Origin: Deltaproteobacteria bacterium
Lineage (GTDB): Bacteria > Desulfobacterota > Syntrophia > Syntrophales > UBA5619
Direction: 5' to 3'
DNA: 48,867 nt
Assembly: GCA_021372695.1 (NCBI GenBank)
Contig: JAJFTY010000196.1
Span: forward strand, 1-48,867
The first letter of the stretch is position 1; every line of letters starts with the position of its first letter. The notes below the pieces were generated by a model that did no database searches, had not been told where the DNA came from, and worked only from the letters and a program-made list of their open reading frames with translations. The position numbers and the translations under genes are program-made. Positions 24,320 to 34,109 of the stretch are shown piece by piece.

Positions 24320-25624
24320 GTGGTTAGGGTCGCCGTGGTCACCCTCGGCTGCAAGGTCAACCAGTGCGAATCGGCGGGAATCGCGGAGGCGCTCACCGCC
24401 CGCGGGATGACCCTCGTGCCCTTCGAGGAGACGGCTGACGGCTACGTCATCAATACCTGCACGGTAACCGGACGGACGGATTACCAGTCCCGCCAGCTCA
24501 TCCGCCGGGCGATCCGGAGAAACCCGGCGGCGGCGGTCCTCGTCACCGGCTGCTATGCCCAGAGAGCTCCCCGGGAGATCGCCGGGATTCCCGGTGTCCG
24601 GATCATCACCGGCAATGCCGAGAAGGAGAGGATCCCCGATATCCTCTTCGAAATGACGGCAGGCACGCCACGAATTCTGGTCGGTGACATCGGAAAGAAG
24701 GAGGAGATCTCGCGCCTGGGGGCGACCGTCTTTCCCGAGCATACGCGGGCCTTCCTGAAGATCCAGGATGGCTGCAATGCCTTCTGCAGCTACTGCATCG
24801 TCCCGCATGCGCGGGGAGCGAGCCGGAGTCTCCCCCTGGATGAATCCCTGGAGAGGATCGCTTCGATCAGCCGGGCCGGTTACCGCGAGGTCGTCCTGAC
24901 GGGGATCCACCTGGGCATCTGGGGCCGGGACCTTGCGCCGCGTACGGATCTTGCGGCCCTCGTCCGCAGAATCACGCAGGAAGGCTCCATAGAGCGGCTC
25001 CGGCTGAGTTCCATCGAACCCCGGGAGTTCACGGAAGAGCTGATCGCCCTCATCAGAGACGCCGGACCGGTCTGCCGCCACCTCCACATCCCCCTCCAGA
25101 GCGGCGATGACGGGGTCCTGACCTCCATGCACCGGGACTACGATGCGGCTTTCTTCCGGGAGCTCGTCGGGAAGCTCCACGCGGCCGTTCCCGGCATCGC
25201 CATCGGCGTCGACGTGATGGCGGGTTTTCCGGGCGAAACAGAGGGGGCGTTTGCCCGCACGGTGAGTCTGGTGGAAGAGATGTCCATCGCCTATCTGCAC
25301 GTCTTCCCGTACTCGAGGAGGCCCGACACACCCGCCGCGACGATGGACCGGCAGGTCTCCGAGGAGGTAAAAAAGAGCCGGGCGAAAAGGCTGCGGGAGA
25401 TCGGAGCGGCCAAGCGACAGGCCTTCGCCGAGAGATTCGTCGGCACACCGCTAAACGTCATCGTCGAGGGGAGAACCGATAAGAATACGGGACTTCCCAT
25501 CGGATTCTCGGACAACTACATCCCTGTCGCCATCCGAGGAGAGGTGGCCGCAAATCAGATTGTCCGGGTCATGCCCGTGGCCTGCCGAGGAGGTTCCCTG
25601 ATCGCGGAGCTTATCCATGGATGA
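24320..25624 (+). CDS. mtaB: MtaB-type tRNA methylthiotransferase
   Basis: The 434-residue protein is a radical-SAM methylthiotransferase with the three expected domains. The N-terminal domain carries its own cluster cysteines (TLGCKVNQCES, YVINTCTVT, VTGCYAQR). The radical-SAM core has IQDGCNAFCSYCIVPHARG (C-x3-C-x2-C) and HIPLQSGDD. A C-terminal TRAM domain follows (LNVIVEGRTDKNTG onwards). NQCES and the overall pattern match MtaB, which adds methylthio to t6A37 of tRNA to give ms2t6A, rather than MiaB or RimO. The start is GTG 24320 with AAGGAG at 9 bases; an out-of-frame ATG overlaps. It leads the rnc-era gene block. Confidence 0.92.
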   Translation: MVRVAVVTLGCKVNQCESAGIAEALTARGMTLVPFEETADGYVINTCTVTGRTDYQSRQLIRRAIRRNPAAAVLVTGCYAQRAPREIAGIPGVRIITGNAEKERIPDILFEMTAGTPRILVGDIGKKEEISRLGATVFPEHTRAFLKIQDGCNAFCSYCIVPHARGASRSLPLDESLERIASISRAGYREVVLTGIHLGIWGRDLAPRTDLAALVRRITQEGSIERLRLSSIEPREFTEELIALIRDAGPVCRHLHIPLQSGDDGVLTSMHRDYDAAFFRELVGKLHAAVPGIAIGVDVMAGFPGETEGAFARTVSLVEEMSIAYLHVFPYSRRPDTPAATMDRQVSEEVKKSRAKRLREIGAAKRQAFAERFVGTPLNVIVEGRTDKNTGLPIGFSDNYIPVAIRGEVAANQIVRVMPVACRGGSLIAELIHG

Positions 25625-25690
25625 TGGAATACAGGGAGTTGCCGACGCTTGCCGGTCATTGGACCATGGACGGAAGGATGCCGAAAACGG

Positions 25691-26428
25691 ATGACTGAGG
25701 ATCGGATTCATAACCTGACGGCCCTGCAGGAACGCCTCGGCTGGCAGTTTGCGAATATCGTCCTTCTGGACAACGCCCTGACACACCGGTCATTCGTCAA
25801 CGAGAATGCCGCACCCGACTGCCGGGACAATGAGCGTCTGGAGTTTCTGGGGGACGCCGTCCTCGAACTGACCGTGAGCGACATGCTGATGCGCAGATAC
25901 CCCGACCATGCCGAGGGAGAGCTCTCGAAGCTCCGGGCCTCGGTCGTTAACGAACAGACCCTTGCAGAACTGGCCAGGCGGTTCTCAATCGGCGATCACC
26001 TTCTGCTCGGCAAGGGGGAAGAGGGCTCCGGCGGCCGGATGAAATCATCGCTCCTGGCAAACGCCTTCGAATCCGTGATTGCCGCGATGTACCTGGACGG
26101 CGGGTTCGACCGGACCGCCGCTTTCATCGGCCGGCTCTTCGGACCTCTCATCGAGGAGGGGAATGTCACGACGGTCTACCGGGATTACAAGACCGCGGTC
26201 CAGGAAATTGCACAGACCCTGTTCCGGGAGATGCCCCATTACGTCGTCATCTCCGCAACCGGACCGGACCACGATAAACGCTTCGAGACCAGCCTTATGA
26301 TCGGCGAAAGGACCATTGCCGCGGGAACGGGAAGGAGTAAGAAGGAGGCGGAGCAGCAGGCGGCCAAGGCGGCCCTGGAGGAGTTCCGGAAGGTCGAACC
26401 GGATTTGCGGAATGCCCCATGCCGCTGA
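25691..26428 (+). CDS. rnc: Ribonuclease III
   Basis: The 245-residue enzyme cuts double-stranded RNA in rRNA and mRNA processing. The RNase III domain has the signature NERLEFLGDAVLELTVSDML, with acidic catalytic residues completed by ANAFESVIAAMYLDGG. A double-stranded-RNA-binding domain follows (YKTAVQEIAQ, PDHDKRFETSLMI, KKEAEQQAAKAALE). ATG 25691 has GGAAGGA about 13 bases upstream; earlier in-frame codons are less likely. It follows mtaB by 66 bases and overlaps the next radical-SAM gene by 10 bases, which shows tight coupling. Confidence 0.96.
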   Translation: MTEDRIHNLTALQERLGWQFANIVLLDNALTHRSFVNENAAPDCRDNERLEFLGDAVLELTVSDMLMRRYPDHAEGELSKLRASVVNEQTLAELARRFSIGDHLLLGKGEEGSGGRMKSSLLANAFESVIAAMYLDGGFDRTAAFIGRLFGPLIEEGNVTTVYRDYKTAVQEIAQTLFREMPHYVVISATGPDHDKRFETSLMIGERTIAAGTGRSKKEAEQQAAKAALEEFRKVEPDLRNAPCR

Positions 26429-27522
26429 TCATCCCTTTTTTCCTGATGAACCGGGGCTGCCCCCACCGCTGCGTCTTCTGCAATGAGAGGCTGACTGCGG
26501 GGAATCATCCGGAACAGATCTCCCGGGAGGCATTCGTCGAAACTGTCGGCGCCCACCTCGCCAGCGCAAAAGGCAAGGGCGGCCCGCCAGAGATCGCCTT
26601 CTACGGCGGAACGTTTACCGGCATGGAGCGGACGGAACAGAGCCGCCTGCTCGAACTGGCCGCCCCTTTCCTTCGCGAGGGAACGGTGGCGGGCATCCGG
26701 ATCTCGACGCGCCCCGACAGCATCGATTCAGAGTGTTGCGATTTTCTCAGGCGCTTCGGTGTCACCACGGTGGAGGTGGGAGCGCAATCGCTCGATGAAG
26801 AGGTGCTTCTCCGTTCACGGCGCGGGCACACCGCAGCCGACACCGGCCGCGCTTTGCTGATGCTGAAGGAGTGGGGCTTCAAATCAGGACTCCACGTGAT
26901 GGCCGGTCTGCCCGGGGAGAGCCCCGACCGGTTCAAGGAGACCATCGCCCGGGTGATCGCTCTTCGCCCCGACACGGTCCGGATCCACCCGACCCTGGTC
27001 CTTCGGGGTACCCCTCTCGCTGAAGAATACCGAAGAGGGGACTACCTTCCGCTCAGTCTGGCCGAAGGGGTCGATCGCTGCAAGGCCGCGCTCAGAGCGC
27101 TGACCGCGGCCGGGATCCCCGTCATTCGCCTCGGCCTTCAGACCACCCGGGAGTTAGAGGAGCCGGGGGCCATTCTCGCCGGCCCCTTTCACCCGGCCTT
27201 CCGGACCCTCGTGGAAACGGCCCTTTTTCTGGAAATGGCCACGGCACTGCTTGAAGCCGCCGGATCGGGCGACCGTCTCCCCGATGAAACCGGCGCGCTC
27301 CGGGAGAGCATCCAATTTGCGGTTTCCCCGGCCGATATCTCCGGTTTCTGCGGCTACCGGCGGGAGAACGTCGCCGCCTTGAAACACCGCTTTCACGTGG
27401 CGGAGATCCTCGTCGCGTCCGACCCGGCGCTTCCGCGGCTCACCCTTGCCCTGAGGGCCGGTCGGAAAGTGCTGCGGACAAACCTCGCGGGGCAGATCGA
27501 AGACCTCGCATTTTCACGTTGA
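26419..27522 (+). CDS. Elp3-like radical-SAM protein without acetyltransferase domain
   Basis: The 367-residue protein has the cluster motif NRGCPHRCVFCNERL (C-x3-C-x2-C), EIAFYGGTFTGM, RISTRPDSID and VEVGAQSLDEEVLLRSRRGH, as in the Elp3 radical-SAM core. The GNAT domain of true Elp3 is absent; instead there is a C-terminal part with SGFCGYRRENVAALK. Genes of this type sit beside rnc in several deltaproteobacteria and clostridia as far as I recall. The start overlaps the end of rnc by 10 bases, so it is translated from the same message. A role in RNA modification is likely but unproven. Confidence 0.88.
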   Translation: MPLIIPFFLMNRGCPHRCVFCNERLTAGNHPEQISREAFVETVGAHLASAKGKGGPPEIAFYGGTFTGMERTEQSRLLELAAPFLREGTVAGIRISTRPDSIDSECCDFLRRFGVTTVEVGAQSLDEEVLLRSRRGHTAADTGRALLMLKEWGFKSGLHVMAGLPGESPDRFKETIARVIALRPDTVRIHPTLVLRGTPLAEEYRRGDYLPLSLAEGVDRCKAALRALTAAGIPVIRLGLQTTRELEEPGAILAGPFHPAFRTLVETALFLEMATALLEAAGSGDRLPDETGALRESIQFAVSPADISGFCGYRRENVAALKHRFHVAEILVASDPALPRLTLALRAGRKVLRTNLAGQIEDLAFSR

Positions 27523-27622
27523 CTTTGGCGCCACCGTCGGGCCACAATGGCAGCGAAAGCACGGCCGTATCGACGGAGTCATCACAGGTGATGGATCAAA
27601 AAGACAAGGAGAACGAATAGCT

Positions 27623-28102
27623 ATGGAAATCAAGAAAATTCTTTATGCGACGGATCTTTCGACAGGTTCCCAGTCATCGTTCCACAGCGCCATGGAGATT
27701 GCCAAGAAGTTCGACGCCTGCCTCGTCATCCTCCACGTGATCGAGGAACTGCCGCCCAGTACTGTTTCCATACTCCAGTGGGTCCAGGCGGACAAGATCA
27801 CCAAGAAGCATTACGACGATTTCAAGGCCTACAGCGTGGATCAGATCCGGGCATCGATCCAGGAGATCTGCGACAAGGAGATCACTCTCGATCCGACCTG
27901 CCGGCAGCGCGTCGAGAGCATCCACGTGGTCATCGGCTACCCCGCGGACGAGATCCTCAATAAGCTGGACGAACTCAACTGCGACGCCGTCATCATGGGA
28001 ACCCACAGCAAGGGTGCTATCGCGCATACCTTCCTCGGGAGCGTTGCAGAGAGGGTCCTGCGCCGGGTGAAGAAGCCGGCGTTTGTCTTCCCCTCGGCCT
28101 GA
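27623..28102 (+). CDS. Universal stress protein (UspA family)
   Basis: The 159-residue protein starts MEIKKILYATDLSTGSQSSF, has the ILHVIEELPP strand and the nucleotide loop GTHSKGAIAHTFLGSVAERV near the C-terminus (G-x2-G-x9-G-S), so it is of the ATP-binding type. It differs from the Usp at 13121 in the middle linker (QWVQADKITKKHYDDFKAYS). AAGGAG lies 11 bases before the ATG. It sits between an Elp3-like gene and era on the same strand and could be part of that transcript, although a 100-base gap precedes it. Confidence 0.92.
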   Translation: MEIKKILYATDLSTGSQSSFHSAMEIAKKFDACLVILHVIEELPPSTVSILQWVQADKITKKHYDDFKAYSVDQIRASIQEICDKEITLDPTCRQRVESIHVVIGYPADEILNKLDELNCDAVIMGTHSKGAIAHTFLGSVAERVLRRVKKPAFVFPSA

Positions 28103-28242
28103 AAAACGCGGGAAATCCGTCCGACGTTTCACCGCGGGCGGGGTCGCCATGCCGAAACCCCGCCCGCTTCTTCCCTGCACCCGACCGCACCTTGCTCATT
28201 CCCCGGCATGGTTCTTTTGCACAGGGATATTCGGAGAAACGC

Positions 28243-29145
28243 ATGTTCAAATCCGGCTTCATCGGTATCATCGGAAGGCCCAATGTGGGGAAATCGACAC
28301 TCCTCAACGCGATCGTCGGCGAGCGGATCGCCATCACGACCCACAAACCCCAGACGACGCGCAACAGAATCATGGGAATCCGGAATCTCGCCGAGCCTCA
28401 GCCCGGCCAGTTGATCTTTCTCGACACCCCCGGCATCCATCGGCCAACCACACCCTTGAACCGGGCGATGGTGGAGGCCGCAACCGCTACGTTCGGAAGC
28501 GTCGATCTGATGCTCCTCCTGGCCGAAGCGGGCTCCGCCCCCCATCCGGACGACCACTCTATCATCGAATCTCTCCGGAAGACCCCTGTTCCGGTCATTC
28601 TTGTCATCAACAAGATCGACCTGGTGGAAAAGGGGCTCCTGCTCCCCTTGATCGACACTTTCCGGAAACTCCATCCATTCCGGGAGATCATACCGCTCTC
28701 CGCGCTGAGAGAGGAGGGGGTCGACCGCCTCATCGGAGAAGCCTGGAAACTCCTCCCAGAAGGTCCGCGCTATTTTCCCGAGGAGATGATGACGGACCGC
28801 TCCGAGCGATTCATCGCGGCGGAGATCATCCGGGAGAAGATTACCCTTCTCACCCACAAGGAGATCCCCTATTCGACGGCTGTTGTTGTCGATTCGTTCA
28901 AGGAGGATGAAGCGAAGAACATGATCCGGATCGCTGCAACCATTCACGTCGCCAAGGACTCGCAAAAGGGGATCCTCATCGGGAAGGGGGGAACGATGCT
29001 CAAAGAGATCGGGACCAGGGCGCGCCGGGAGTTGGAGAAATTCTTCGCCGCAAAGATCTTCCTGGAGCTTTTCGTACGCGTCGCCAAGGAGTGGACCAAC
29101 GACCCGCGCATGCTCGAGGAGTTCGGCTACGGGGGGAAGACCTGA
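28243..29145 (+). CDS. era: GTPase Era
   Basis: The 300-residue protein is the essential 16S rRNA and 30S assembly GTPase. G1 [10 protein letters not shown]2 region THKPQTTRNRI, G3 DTPGIH and G4 NKID are all present, and the C-terminal KH domain shows IHVAKDSQKGILIGKGGTML followed by GTRARRELEKFF. ATG 28243 has GGAG 7 bases upstream. A frame-extending ATG at 28192 lacks such a site. Era and RNase III genes are often linked; here two genes come between. It ends 160 bases before the convergent chemotaxis gene, with a strong hairpin between. Confidence 0.97.
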   Translation: MFKSGFIGIIGRPNVGKSTLLNAIVGERIAITTHKPQTTRNRIMGIRNLAEPQPGQLIFLDTPGIHRPTTPLNRAMVEAATATFGSVDLMLLLAEAGSAPHPDDHSIIESLRKTPVPVILVINKIDLVEKGLLLPLIDTFRKLHPFREIIPLSALREEGVDRLIGEAWKLLPEGPRYFPEEMMTDRSERFIAAEIIREKITLLTHKEIPYSTAVVVDSFKEDEAKNMIRIAATIHVAKDSQKGILIGKGGTMLKEIGTRARRELEKFFAAKIFLELFVRVAKEWTNDPRMLEEFGYGGKT

Positions 29146-29231
29146 ACGGACCGCCGGCCGATGTCTGCAAGTCCCCCGGGACGAAAGCCCCCTTCAGGCG
29201 ACTCATCATCAGGCTCTGCCAGACCCCAGCT

Positions 29232-29263
29232 CCCGTCCTCTGCACAGAGTGCGGGAGGACGGG
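29232..29263. terminator. Strong hairpin between convergent era and mcp
   Basis: CCCGTCCTC pairs with GAGGACGGG (9 bp) and the inner GCAC pairs with GTGC around AGA, with a small internal bulge. It is symmetric enough to act in both directions. No U run follows on either side. Confidence 0.6.
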
Positions 29264-29306
29264 AAATTCCACGGTTGTTCGCCCGAATCGTTCTTCACAT
29301 TGAACT

Positions 29307-31211
29307 TCAGAAGTCTTTGAATTCCCTCTTTTCATCCTCGTCGAAGGGGATGAGCGTCTTCGAGTTGACCTCTCCGGCTTTGCCGGTCCCTTTTCCAGAG
29401 GAGTGCTTGCCGCGAGGGCCTGCGGGCCCGGCAAGGGCCGGTATGCCATTGTTCCGCGCCGGAGACGCCGCCGAGGCCCTGCCGACCACCGCCGCCAGTT
29501 CATCGATGTAGCCCCGCATCTGCTGCGCCTGGGCGTTCAGTTCCTCGGACGCGCTCGCCGACTCTTCAGCGCTGGCTGCCGTCTGCTGAGTCACCCGGTC
29601 CATCTCGGAGACCGCCTTGCTCACCTGGCCGATCCCGTTCGCCTGCTCCTCGGAGGCCGTCGCAATCTCGTCCACCAGTTGGCCGATCTTCCCTGAAATC
29701 TCCGCGTTCGCGCGAAAAGCCGACTGTGTGGCTACCGTAATCTCGTTGCCGTTCTTGACGGCCTTGATCGTCTTTTCGATCAGGCTGCTGGTATTCTTGG
29801 CCGCCTCCGCCGCCCGCAATGCCAGATTCCGGACCTCATCCGCCACCACCGCAAACCCGGCACCGGCCTCTCCCGCCCGTGCCGCTTCCACGGCCGCATT
29901 GAGCGCCAGCAGATTGGTCTGAAATGCAATCTCATCGATCGTCTTGATGATCTTGCCCGTCTCCTCACTCGACCTGGTGATCTCGCCGATGGCATCGGTC
30001 AACTGCGCCATCTGGCCGTTCGCCTTTTCCACCACGCCCTTCGCCTCGGTCATCATCGCCCTGGCCTGGCCCGCATTGTCCGAACTCTGTTTCGCCATCG
30101 ACGACATCTCCTCCAGGGAGGAGGAGGTCTCCTCGAGGGAAGCGGCCTGTTCACTCGCTCCTTCCGCCAACCGCTGGCTCGACTCCGACACCTGCAGTGC
30201 AGCCGACCCCACCTGATTGGCGGCGTCGGTAATCCCCGTGACCACCCGATCGATGGGTTTCACCAGCCGAAGCGCGAAGATAACCCCGGCAATCAGAGAA
30301 AAGAAGGCCATCACGATCAGCAGGCCGATGAAGAGGAGCTTCATGGTATTGGCCGATTCGAGGATTTCACCTTTGGGACTCAGCGAAACGATAATCCATC
30401 CCATGGCGGGATATTCCTGAAAAGAGACGTAGCGCGCGTTTCCTTCCCAGGAATATTCCAAGATCCCGGTTTTCTTCTGGAGAATCTCCTTGCCGAAGTC
30501 GTACGTTGCCAGATTCAACTGGAGGATCTTCGCCTTATCGGGATAGGAAACGACCAGACCTTCTTTATTCAATATGTAGGCAAATCCTCCCTTCCCGATC
30601 CGGATATTGCTGATCGGTTTGACGGCCGCTTCGACAGCGATATCGATGGCCAGAAGCGCGATCATCTTACCGTCCTGGCCGGGGAAGCCCTTTCCCATGG
30701 TGATCACAGGCTCCCCGATTTCCTTGGAAAGGTAGGGGTCGCTGAACGTGACATCCTTCGCACTGGCAAGCTTTTGAAACCATGGCAGAGAAGCGACATT
30801 CCGGCCGCCCTGTGCCCGGCTCGAGACCTTCTCGTCCCCCTTGGCATCGATGATGTAGATCCCCCGGAGGGCGGGATTCGCCTTGACGATTTCATCGAAG
30901 GTTTTTTGAATGTTCTCCCTGTTCCCGACATCGATGTCCATTCCCACCTGCAACATATCGATTGCCTGCTTGCATGGAGCCACGATGCCCTCCACCTGCA
31001 TTTTGTAGATCGTGAACTGGGAATCCAGGAGTTCGATCGCCTTGGCCGTTACATTGGTCATTGCCGAATTGGCGTTGTTGATCAACGCCCGGGATGAATT
31101 GTAGTAAAAAATTGACCCGACAATGATCATCGGAATCAATCCCGTCAGCAGAAACGAGACGATCAACTTCCGCTGAATCCCCTTCTGACCCAGATACCGC
31201 GCTATGTTCAT
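29307..31211 (-). CDS. Methyl-accepting chemotaxis protein with periplasmic Cache domain
   Basis: The 634-residue receptor has a first membrane helix at about 15-37 ([20 protein letters not shown]), a periplasmic double-Cache-like domain ([39 protein letters not shown]), a second helix at about 292-315 and a cytoplasmic signalling domain with the hairpin tip [37 protein letters not shown]. The ligand is unknown; Cache domains often sense carboxylates or amino acids. ATG 31211 follows GGAGGCGGTG; a GTG one codon earlier is less likely. The C-terminus KREFKDF is not the CheR-docking NWETF type. It is a single-gene unit on the minus strand. Confidence 0.95.
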   Translation of the reverse strand: MNIARYLGQKGIQRKLIVSFLLTGLIPMIIVGSIFYYNSSRALINNANSAMTNVTAKAIELLDSQFTIYKMQVEGIVAPCKQAIDMLQVGMDIDVGNRENIQKTFDEIVKANPALRGIYIIDAKGDEKVSSRAQGGRNVASLPWFQKLASAKDVTFSDPYLSKEIGEPVITMGKGFPGQDGKMIALLAIDIAVEAAVKPISNIRIGKGGFAYILNKEGLVVSYPDKAKILQLNLATYDFGKEILQKKTGILEYSWEGNARYVSFQEYPAMGWIIVSLSPKGEILESANTMKLLFIGLLIVMAFFSLIAGVIFALRLVKPIDRVVTGITDAANQVGSAALQVSESSQRLAEGASEQAASLEETSSSLEEMSSMAKQSSDNAGQARAMMTEAKGVVEKANGQMAQLTDAIGEITRSSEETGKIIKTIDEIAFQTNLLALNAAVEAARAGEAGAGFAVVADEVRNLALRAAEAAKNTSSLIEKTIKAVKNGNEITVATQSAFRANAEISGKIGQLVDEIATASEEQANGIGQVSKAVSEMDRVTQQTAASAEESASASEELNAQAQQMRGYIDELAAVVGRASAASPARNNGIPALAGPAGPRGKHSSGKGTGKAGEVNSKTLIPFDEDEKREFKDF

Positions 31212-31773
31212 CACCGCCTCCTTGCGTCTTCAAACTCGTGCCGGAGTGAATATCTCCATGCACTCGTTCGTTCGGAAATTCTCTCTCCCCCCGCAGGATC
31301 ACGCCGTGGCATCATCCCCGCTCGGAACAGAAACGCTATTTCGGCGTGCATCATGGATGCACACCCGTCCCCCCTTTCGTTTCCGGCGTCAACCCCTGTG
31401 CAAACAGGCAAAAACGAGCTGATTCAATCGAGCCGTAACCTATATCGGCAGAAAAGGGGAATGACTGAAATATCCATGAAAAAAAATATAAAAATCGATG
31501 AAATACAGAGCAGTGTTGATCGCGAAAGTCATCTCACTATCTCGTGCCCTGCTCCGGTCCGTGCGGCGTTGCTTGACCGCACAGCCGCCGTGAATCGGGA
31601 CAATCGACTTCGCCGCCCGCGGACGGGATTTGAAAGGATAGAAGAGAATGTGGACTTTACGCCGGCCTTAGGATAGAAAGGCCGTGTTGAGATTTTGCAC
31701 CCGGGAAGACACCCCGGCAGGAAGCACCCTGCAAGCCCGAGATCGCAGGGACCACTTTTTCCGAGGTCACATC
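31212..31773. other. Divergent intergenic between mcp and der
   Basis: These 562 bases hold the upstream regions of both genes. A plus-strand 71-codon frame from 31461 starts well (AAGGGGA before ATG) but its second half does not look like protein. A possible flagellar-type promoter for mcp is listed separately. Confidence 0.4.
31442..31468 (-). promoter_or_regulatory. Weak candidate sigma-28 promoter for mcp
   Basis: On the minus strand GCCGATAT (31442-31449) closely matches the flagellar sigma-28 -10 element GCCGATAA. Eleven bases upstream TTCAGTCA only partly matches TAAAGTTT. Chemotaxis receptor genes often use sigma-28, but the leader would be about 230 bases long. Confidence 0.25.
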
Positions 31774-33087
31774 ATGAAGCCCGTTATCGCCATCATCGGC
31801 CGGCCGAACGTCGGTAAATCGACCCTCTTCAACCGCCTGGCCGGCCGGAGCAAGGCTATCGTCATCGACGAACCGGGAGCGACGCGCGACCGCAACTATG
31901 CGGACTGCGAGTGGAACGATCGCCCGTTCACGCTGATCGCCACGGGAGGGTTCGAACCGGCCTCCACGGTCGGGATCCTCGTCCAGATGCGCGAGCAGAC
32001 GAAACTCGCCATCGAGGAGGCTGACCTGATCCTCTTTATGATGGACGGCCGGGATGGGCTCACCCCCTCCGACCAGGAGATCGCGCGACTGCTCCGGATG
32101 GCGGAGAAGAAAGCCTTCTTCGTGGTCAACAAGATCGACGGCCCGCGGCATGAGGCCCTGGTTTCCGAATTCTACCGCCTGGGAATCGAGACGCTCTACA
32201 CCATCTCCGCACAGCACGGGCAAGGTCTCGACGAGCTGATGGCCGCCGTGTCGGAGAACCTCCCGGCCGGCGAACCGGCCAATGATGAGGAAGAGTTCAT
32301 CCGCATCGCCGTGATCGGAAGACCCAACGTCGGTAAATCTTCGCTGGTGAACCGGATCCTCGGTTATGAACGGACCATCGCCAACCCCGTGCCGGGGACG
32401 ACGCGGGACGCCATCGACACCCCCTTTACCCGGAATGGGAGAAGATTCCTCCTGATCGATACCGCGGGCATCCGCCGAAAGAGCCGGATCAGCCTGACCT
32501 TGGAGAAATACACGATCGTCCAGGCCATCAAGGCGATCGACCGGGCCGACATCGCCCTGATCCTTCTCGACGCCAAGGAGGGGATCAGCGAGCAGGACGT
32601 CAAGATTGCGGGCCTGGCCCTTGAACGGGGAACCGCCTGCATCCTCGTCGTGAACAAATGGGATCTGGTCGAAAAGGACAACAGCACCGTCGGAACCTTT
32701 GTCGAGAATATCCGTTTCAACGCAAAGTTTCTCGAGTTCGCACCCATCATCTTCGTCTCTGCTCTCTCGGGACAGCGGGTCACCAATATCTTCGCTCTGG
32801 TCGAGCGGGTGTACGCCCAGTACACAAAGCGCGTGGAGACGGGCGAACTCAACCGGAAGATCCGCGAGATCATCGAGATGAATCCTCCACCCGGCCGGCA
32901 AAGCCGCCCTCACCTCTTCAACTACATCACCCAGGTCGCGATCAAGCCCCCCACCTTCGTGCTCTTTGTCCGCGACCCGGGCAGCATCCACTTTTCGTAC
33001 GAGCGCTATCTGGTCAACCGGATCCGGGAGGCTTTCGGTTTCGAGGAGGTTCCCATCCGCCTCTTCTTCCGGAGCAAGAGCGGCTGA
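31774..33087 (+). CDS. der: Tandem-GTPase ribosome assembly factor Der (EngA)
   Basis: The 437-residue protein carries two GTPase domains in a row, the hallmark of Der: first [25 protein letters not shown] and NKIDGP, second [33 protein letters not shown] and [10 protein letters not shown]-terminal KH-like domain ends [11 protein letters not shown]. It is required for 50S subunit assembly. ATG 31774 begins right at the first GTPase strand ([15 protein letters not shown]) and has GAGG upstream. It converges on arsM with two hairpins between. Confidence 0.97.
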   Translation: MKPVIAIIGRPNVGKSTLFNRLAGRSKAIVIDEPGATRDRNYADCEWNDRPFTLIATGGFEPASTVGILVQMREQTKLAIEEADLILFMMDGRDGLTPSDQEIARLLRMAEKKAFFVVNKIDGPRHEALVSEFYRLGIETLYTISAQHGQGLDELMAAVSENLPAGEPANDEEEFIRIAVIGRPNVGKSSLVNRILGYERTIANPVPGTTRDAIDTPFTRNGRRFLLIDTAGIRRKSRISLTLEKYTIVQAIKAIDRADIALILLDAKEGISEQDVKIAGLALERGTACILVVNKWDLVEKDNSTVGTFVENIRFNAKFLEFAPIIFVSALSGQRVTNIFALVERVYAQYTKRVETGELNRKIREIIEMNPPPGRQSRPHLFNYITQVAIKPPTFVLFVRDPGSIHFSYERYLVNRIREAFGFEEVPIRLFFRSKSG

Positions 33088-33107
33088 CGGCCCTGTTTTC
33101 GGACGGT

Positions 33108-33162
33108 GCCCTCCCTGCGAGGGCTACGGGAAGAAAGGGATGCCTCCCGCCGGGAGGCATCC
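33108..33162. terminator. Two consecutive hairpins between convergent der and arsM
   Basis: GCCCTC-CCTGC-GAGGGC (33108-33124) is followed by a perfect 11-bp hairpin GGATGCCTCCC-GCC-GGGAGGCATCC (33138-33162). The second is very stable and symmetric and could end transcription from both sides, although U runs are missing. Confidence 0.6.
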
Positions 33163-33200
33163 GTAGGATCAACTGTAGTCCTGGAAAAAGGCGCGGGCCA

Positions 33201-34046
33201 TCAATGCCTCTGCGGCGGTTTTACCGCCTGAACCTTGATGCTGGCAATCGATGCGCTGATCTCCGCCACCTGCCCCTCCAGGCGATCCCCCTGTGAGAGA
33301 ACCTCCTTGACCGCAGGATGGTCGATAAGGTCGCTTACTGGAAATGTGGTCTCACCGACGATCTGGACTTCTGCGAATCCGGCTTCGCGGATCTCCCGGA
33401 GATAATCCGCTTTCATGGTGGCGCCGGCGAGACAGCCGACGTAGGCCTCGACGGATTTGGCCAGTTCATCGGGGAGCCTGTTCAGCAGAACGAGGTCGGA
33501 GACCATCAAACGGCCACCCGGTCTGAGAACCCGGAACGCCTCCCGAAAAACACGCCCCTTGTCGGGGGACAGGTTGATCACGCAGTTCGAGATGATGGCA
33601 TCGGCGCTCTCATCGGCAACCGGAAGGTTCTCAATCTCGCCCAGACGGAATTCCACGTTTCCGTAGTCCCCCTTCTGCGCGTTTCCCCGCGCCTTGTCGA
33701 TCATCTCAGGTGTCATGTCGACGCCGATCACGCGCCCGCCCTTCCCCACGGCCCGCGCGGCCAGAAAGGCGTCGAAGCCGGCGCCCGACCCCAGGTCGAC
33801 CACCGTTTTGCCCTCCCTGAGGGAGGCCAGGGCCACCGGATTGCCGCATCCCAGGCCAAGGTTTGCCCCCTCCGGAACGGACTTCATCTCCTCCGGCGAA
33901 TAACCGACTCCCGTGCTGATCTCTTCGACCGAACTCCCCCCCCCGCCACAGCCACAAGAGGCGCCGGGGAGGCAGCACCTTCCTGAATTCTTCGCGATCT
34001 TTCCGTAGCCGTCCCGGACGGCCTTCCTGATTTCACTCTGTTCCAT
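33201..34046 (-). CDS. arsM: Arsenite S-adenosylmethionine methyltransferase
   Basis: The 281-residue methyltransferase has the SAM-binding motif VVDLGSGAGFDAFLAARAVG and the three arsenite-binding cysteines of ArsM: C67 in NLGLGCGNP, C155 in ISNCVINLSPDKG and C205 in YVGCLAGAT. The spacing of the last two (50 residues) matches the family as I remember it. The N-terminus has extra cysteines (CC and CGCGGGG), a frequent variation. It methylates As(III) to methylated arsenicals. The gene follows an AbrB-type gene by 63 bases in one unit behind a promoter with a 14-bp dyad. Confidence 0.95.
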   Translation of the reverse strand: MEQSEIRKAVRDGYGKIAKNSGRCCLPGASCGCGGGGSSVEEISTGVGYSPEEMKSVPEGANLGLGCGNPVALASLREGKTVVDLGSGAGFDAFLAARAVGKGGRVIGVDMTPEMIDKARGNAQKGDYGNVEFRLGEIENLPVADESADAIISNCVINLSPDKGRVFREAFRVLRPGGRLMVSDLVLLNRLPDELAKSVEAYVGCLAGATMKADYLREIREAGFAEVQIVGETTFPVSDLIDHPAVKEVLSQGDRLEGQVAEISASIASIKVQAVKPPQRH

Positions 34047-34109
34047 GGTATCCTCTTCTATTTCAAATGTCGTTGTTCAACTCCGAATGTCCGACGGAAT
34101 TTTTTGTTT

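Noticed and set aside
23146..24396. Long minus-strand frame opposite the CDF gene
   Set aside because: It is the antisense of a clear metal exporter and its product is rich in Asp/Gly/His without motifs, typical of shadows in GC-rich genes.
31461..31676. 71-codon plus-strand frame with a FlgM-like start (KKNIKIDEIQSSVDRES)
   Set aside because: Only the first 20 residues are suggestive; the remainder is Arg/Pro-rich without similarity, so it is not annotated.
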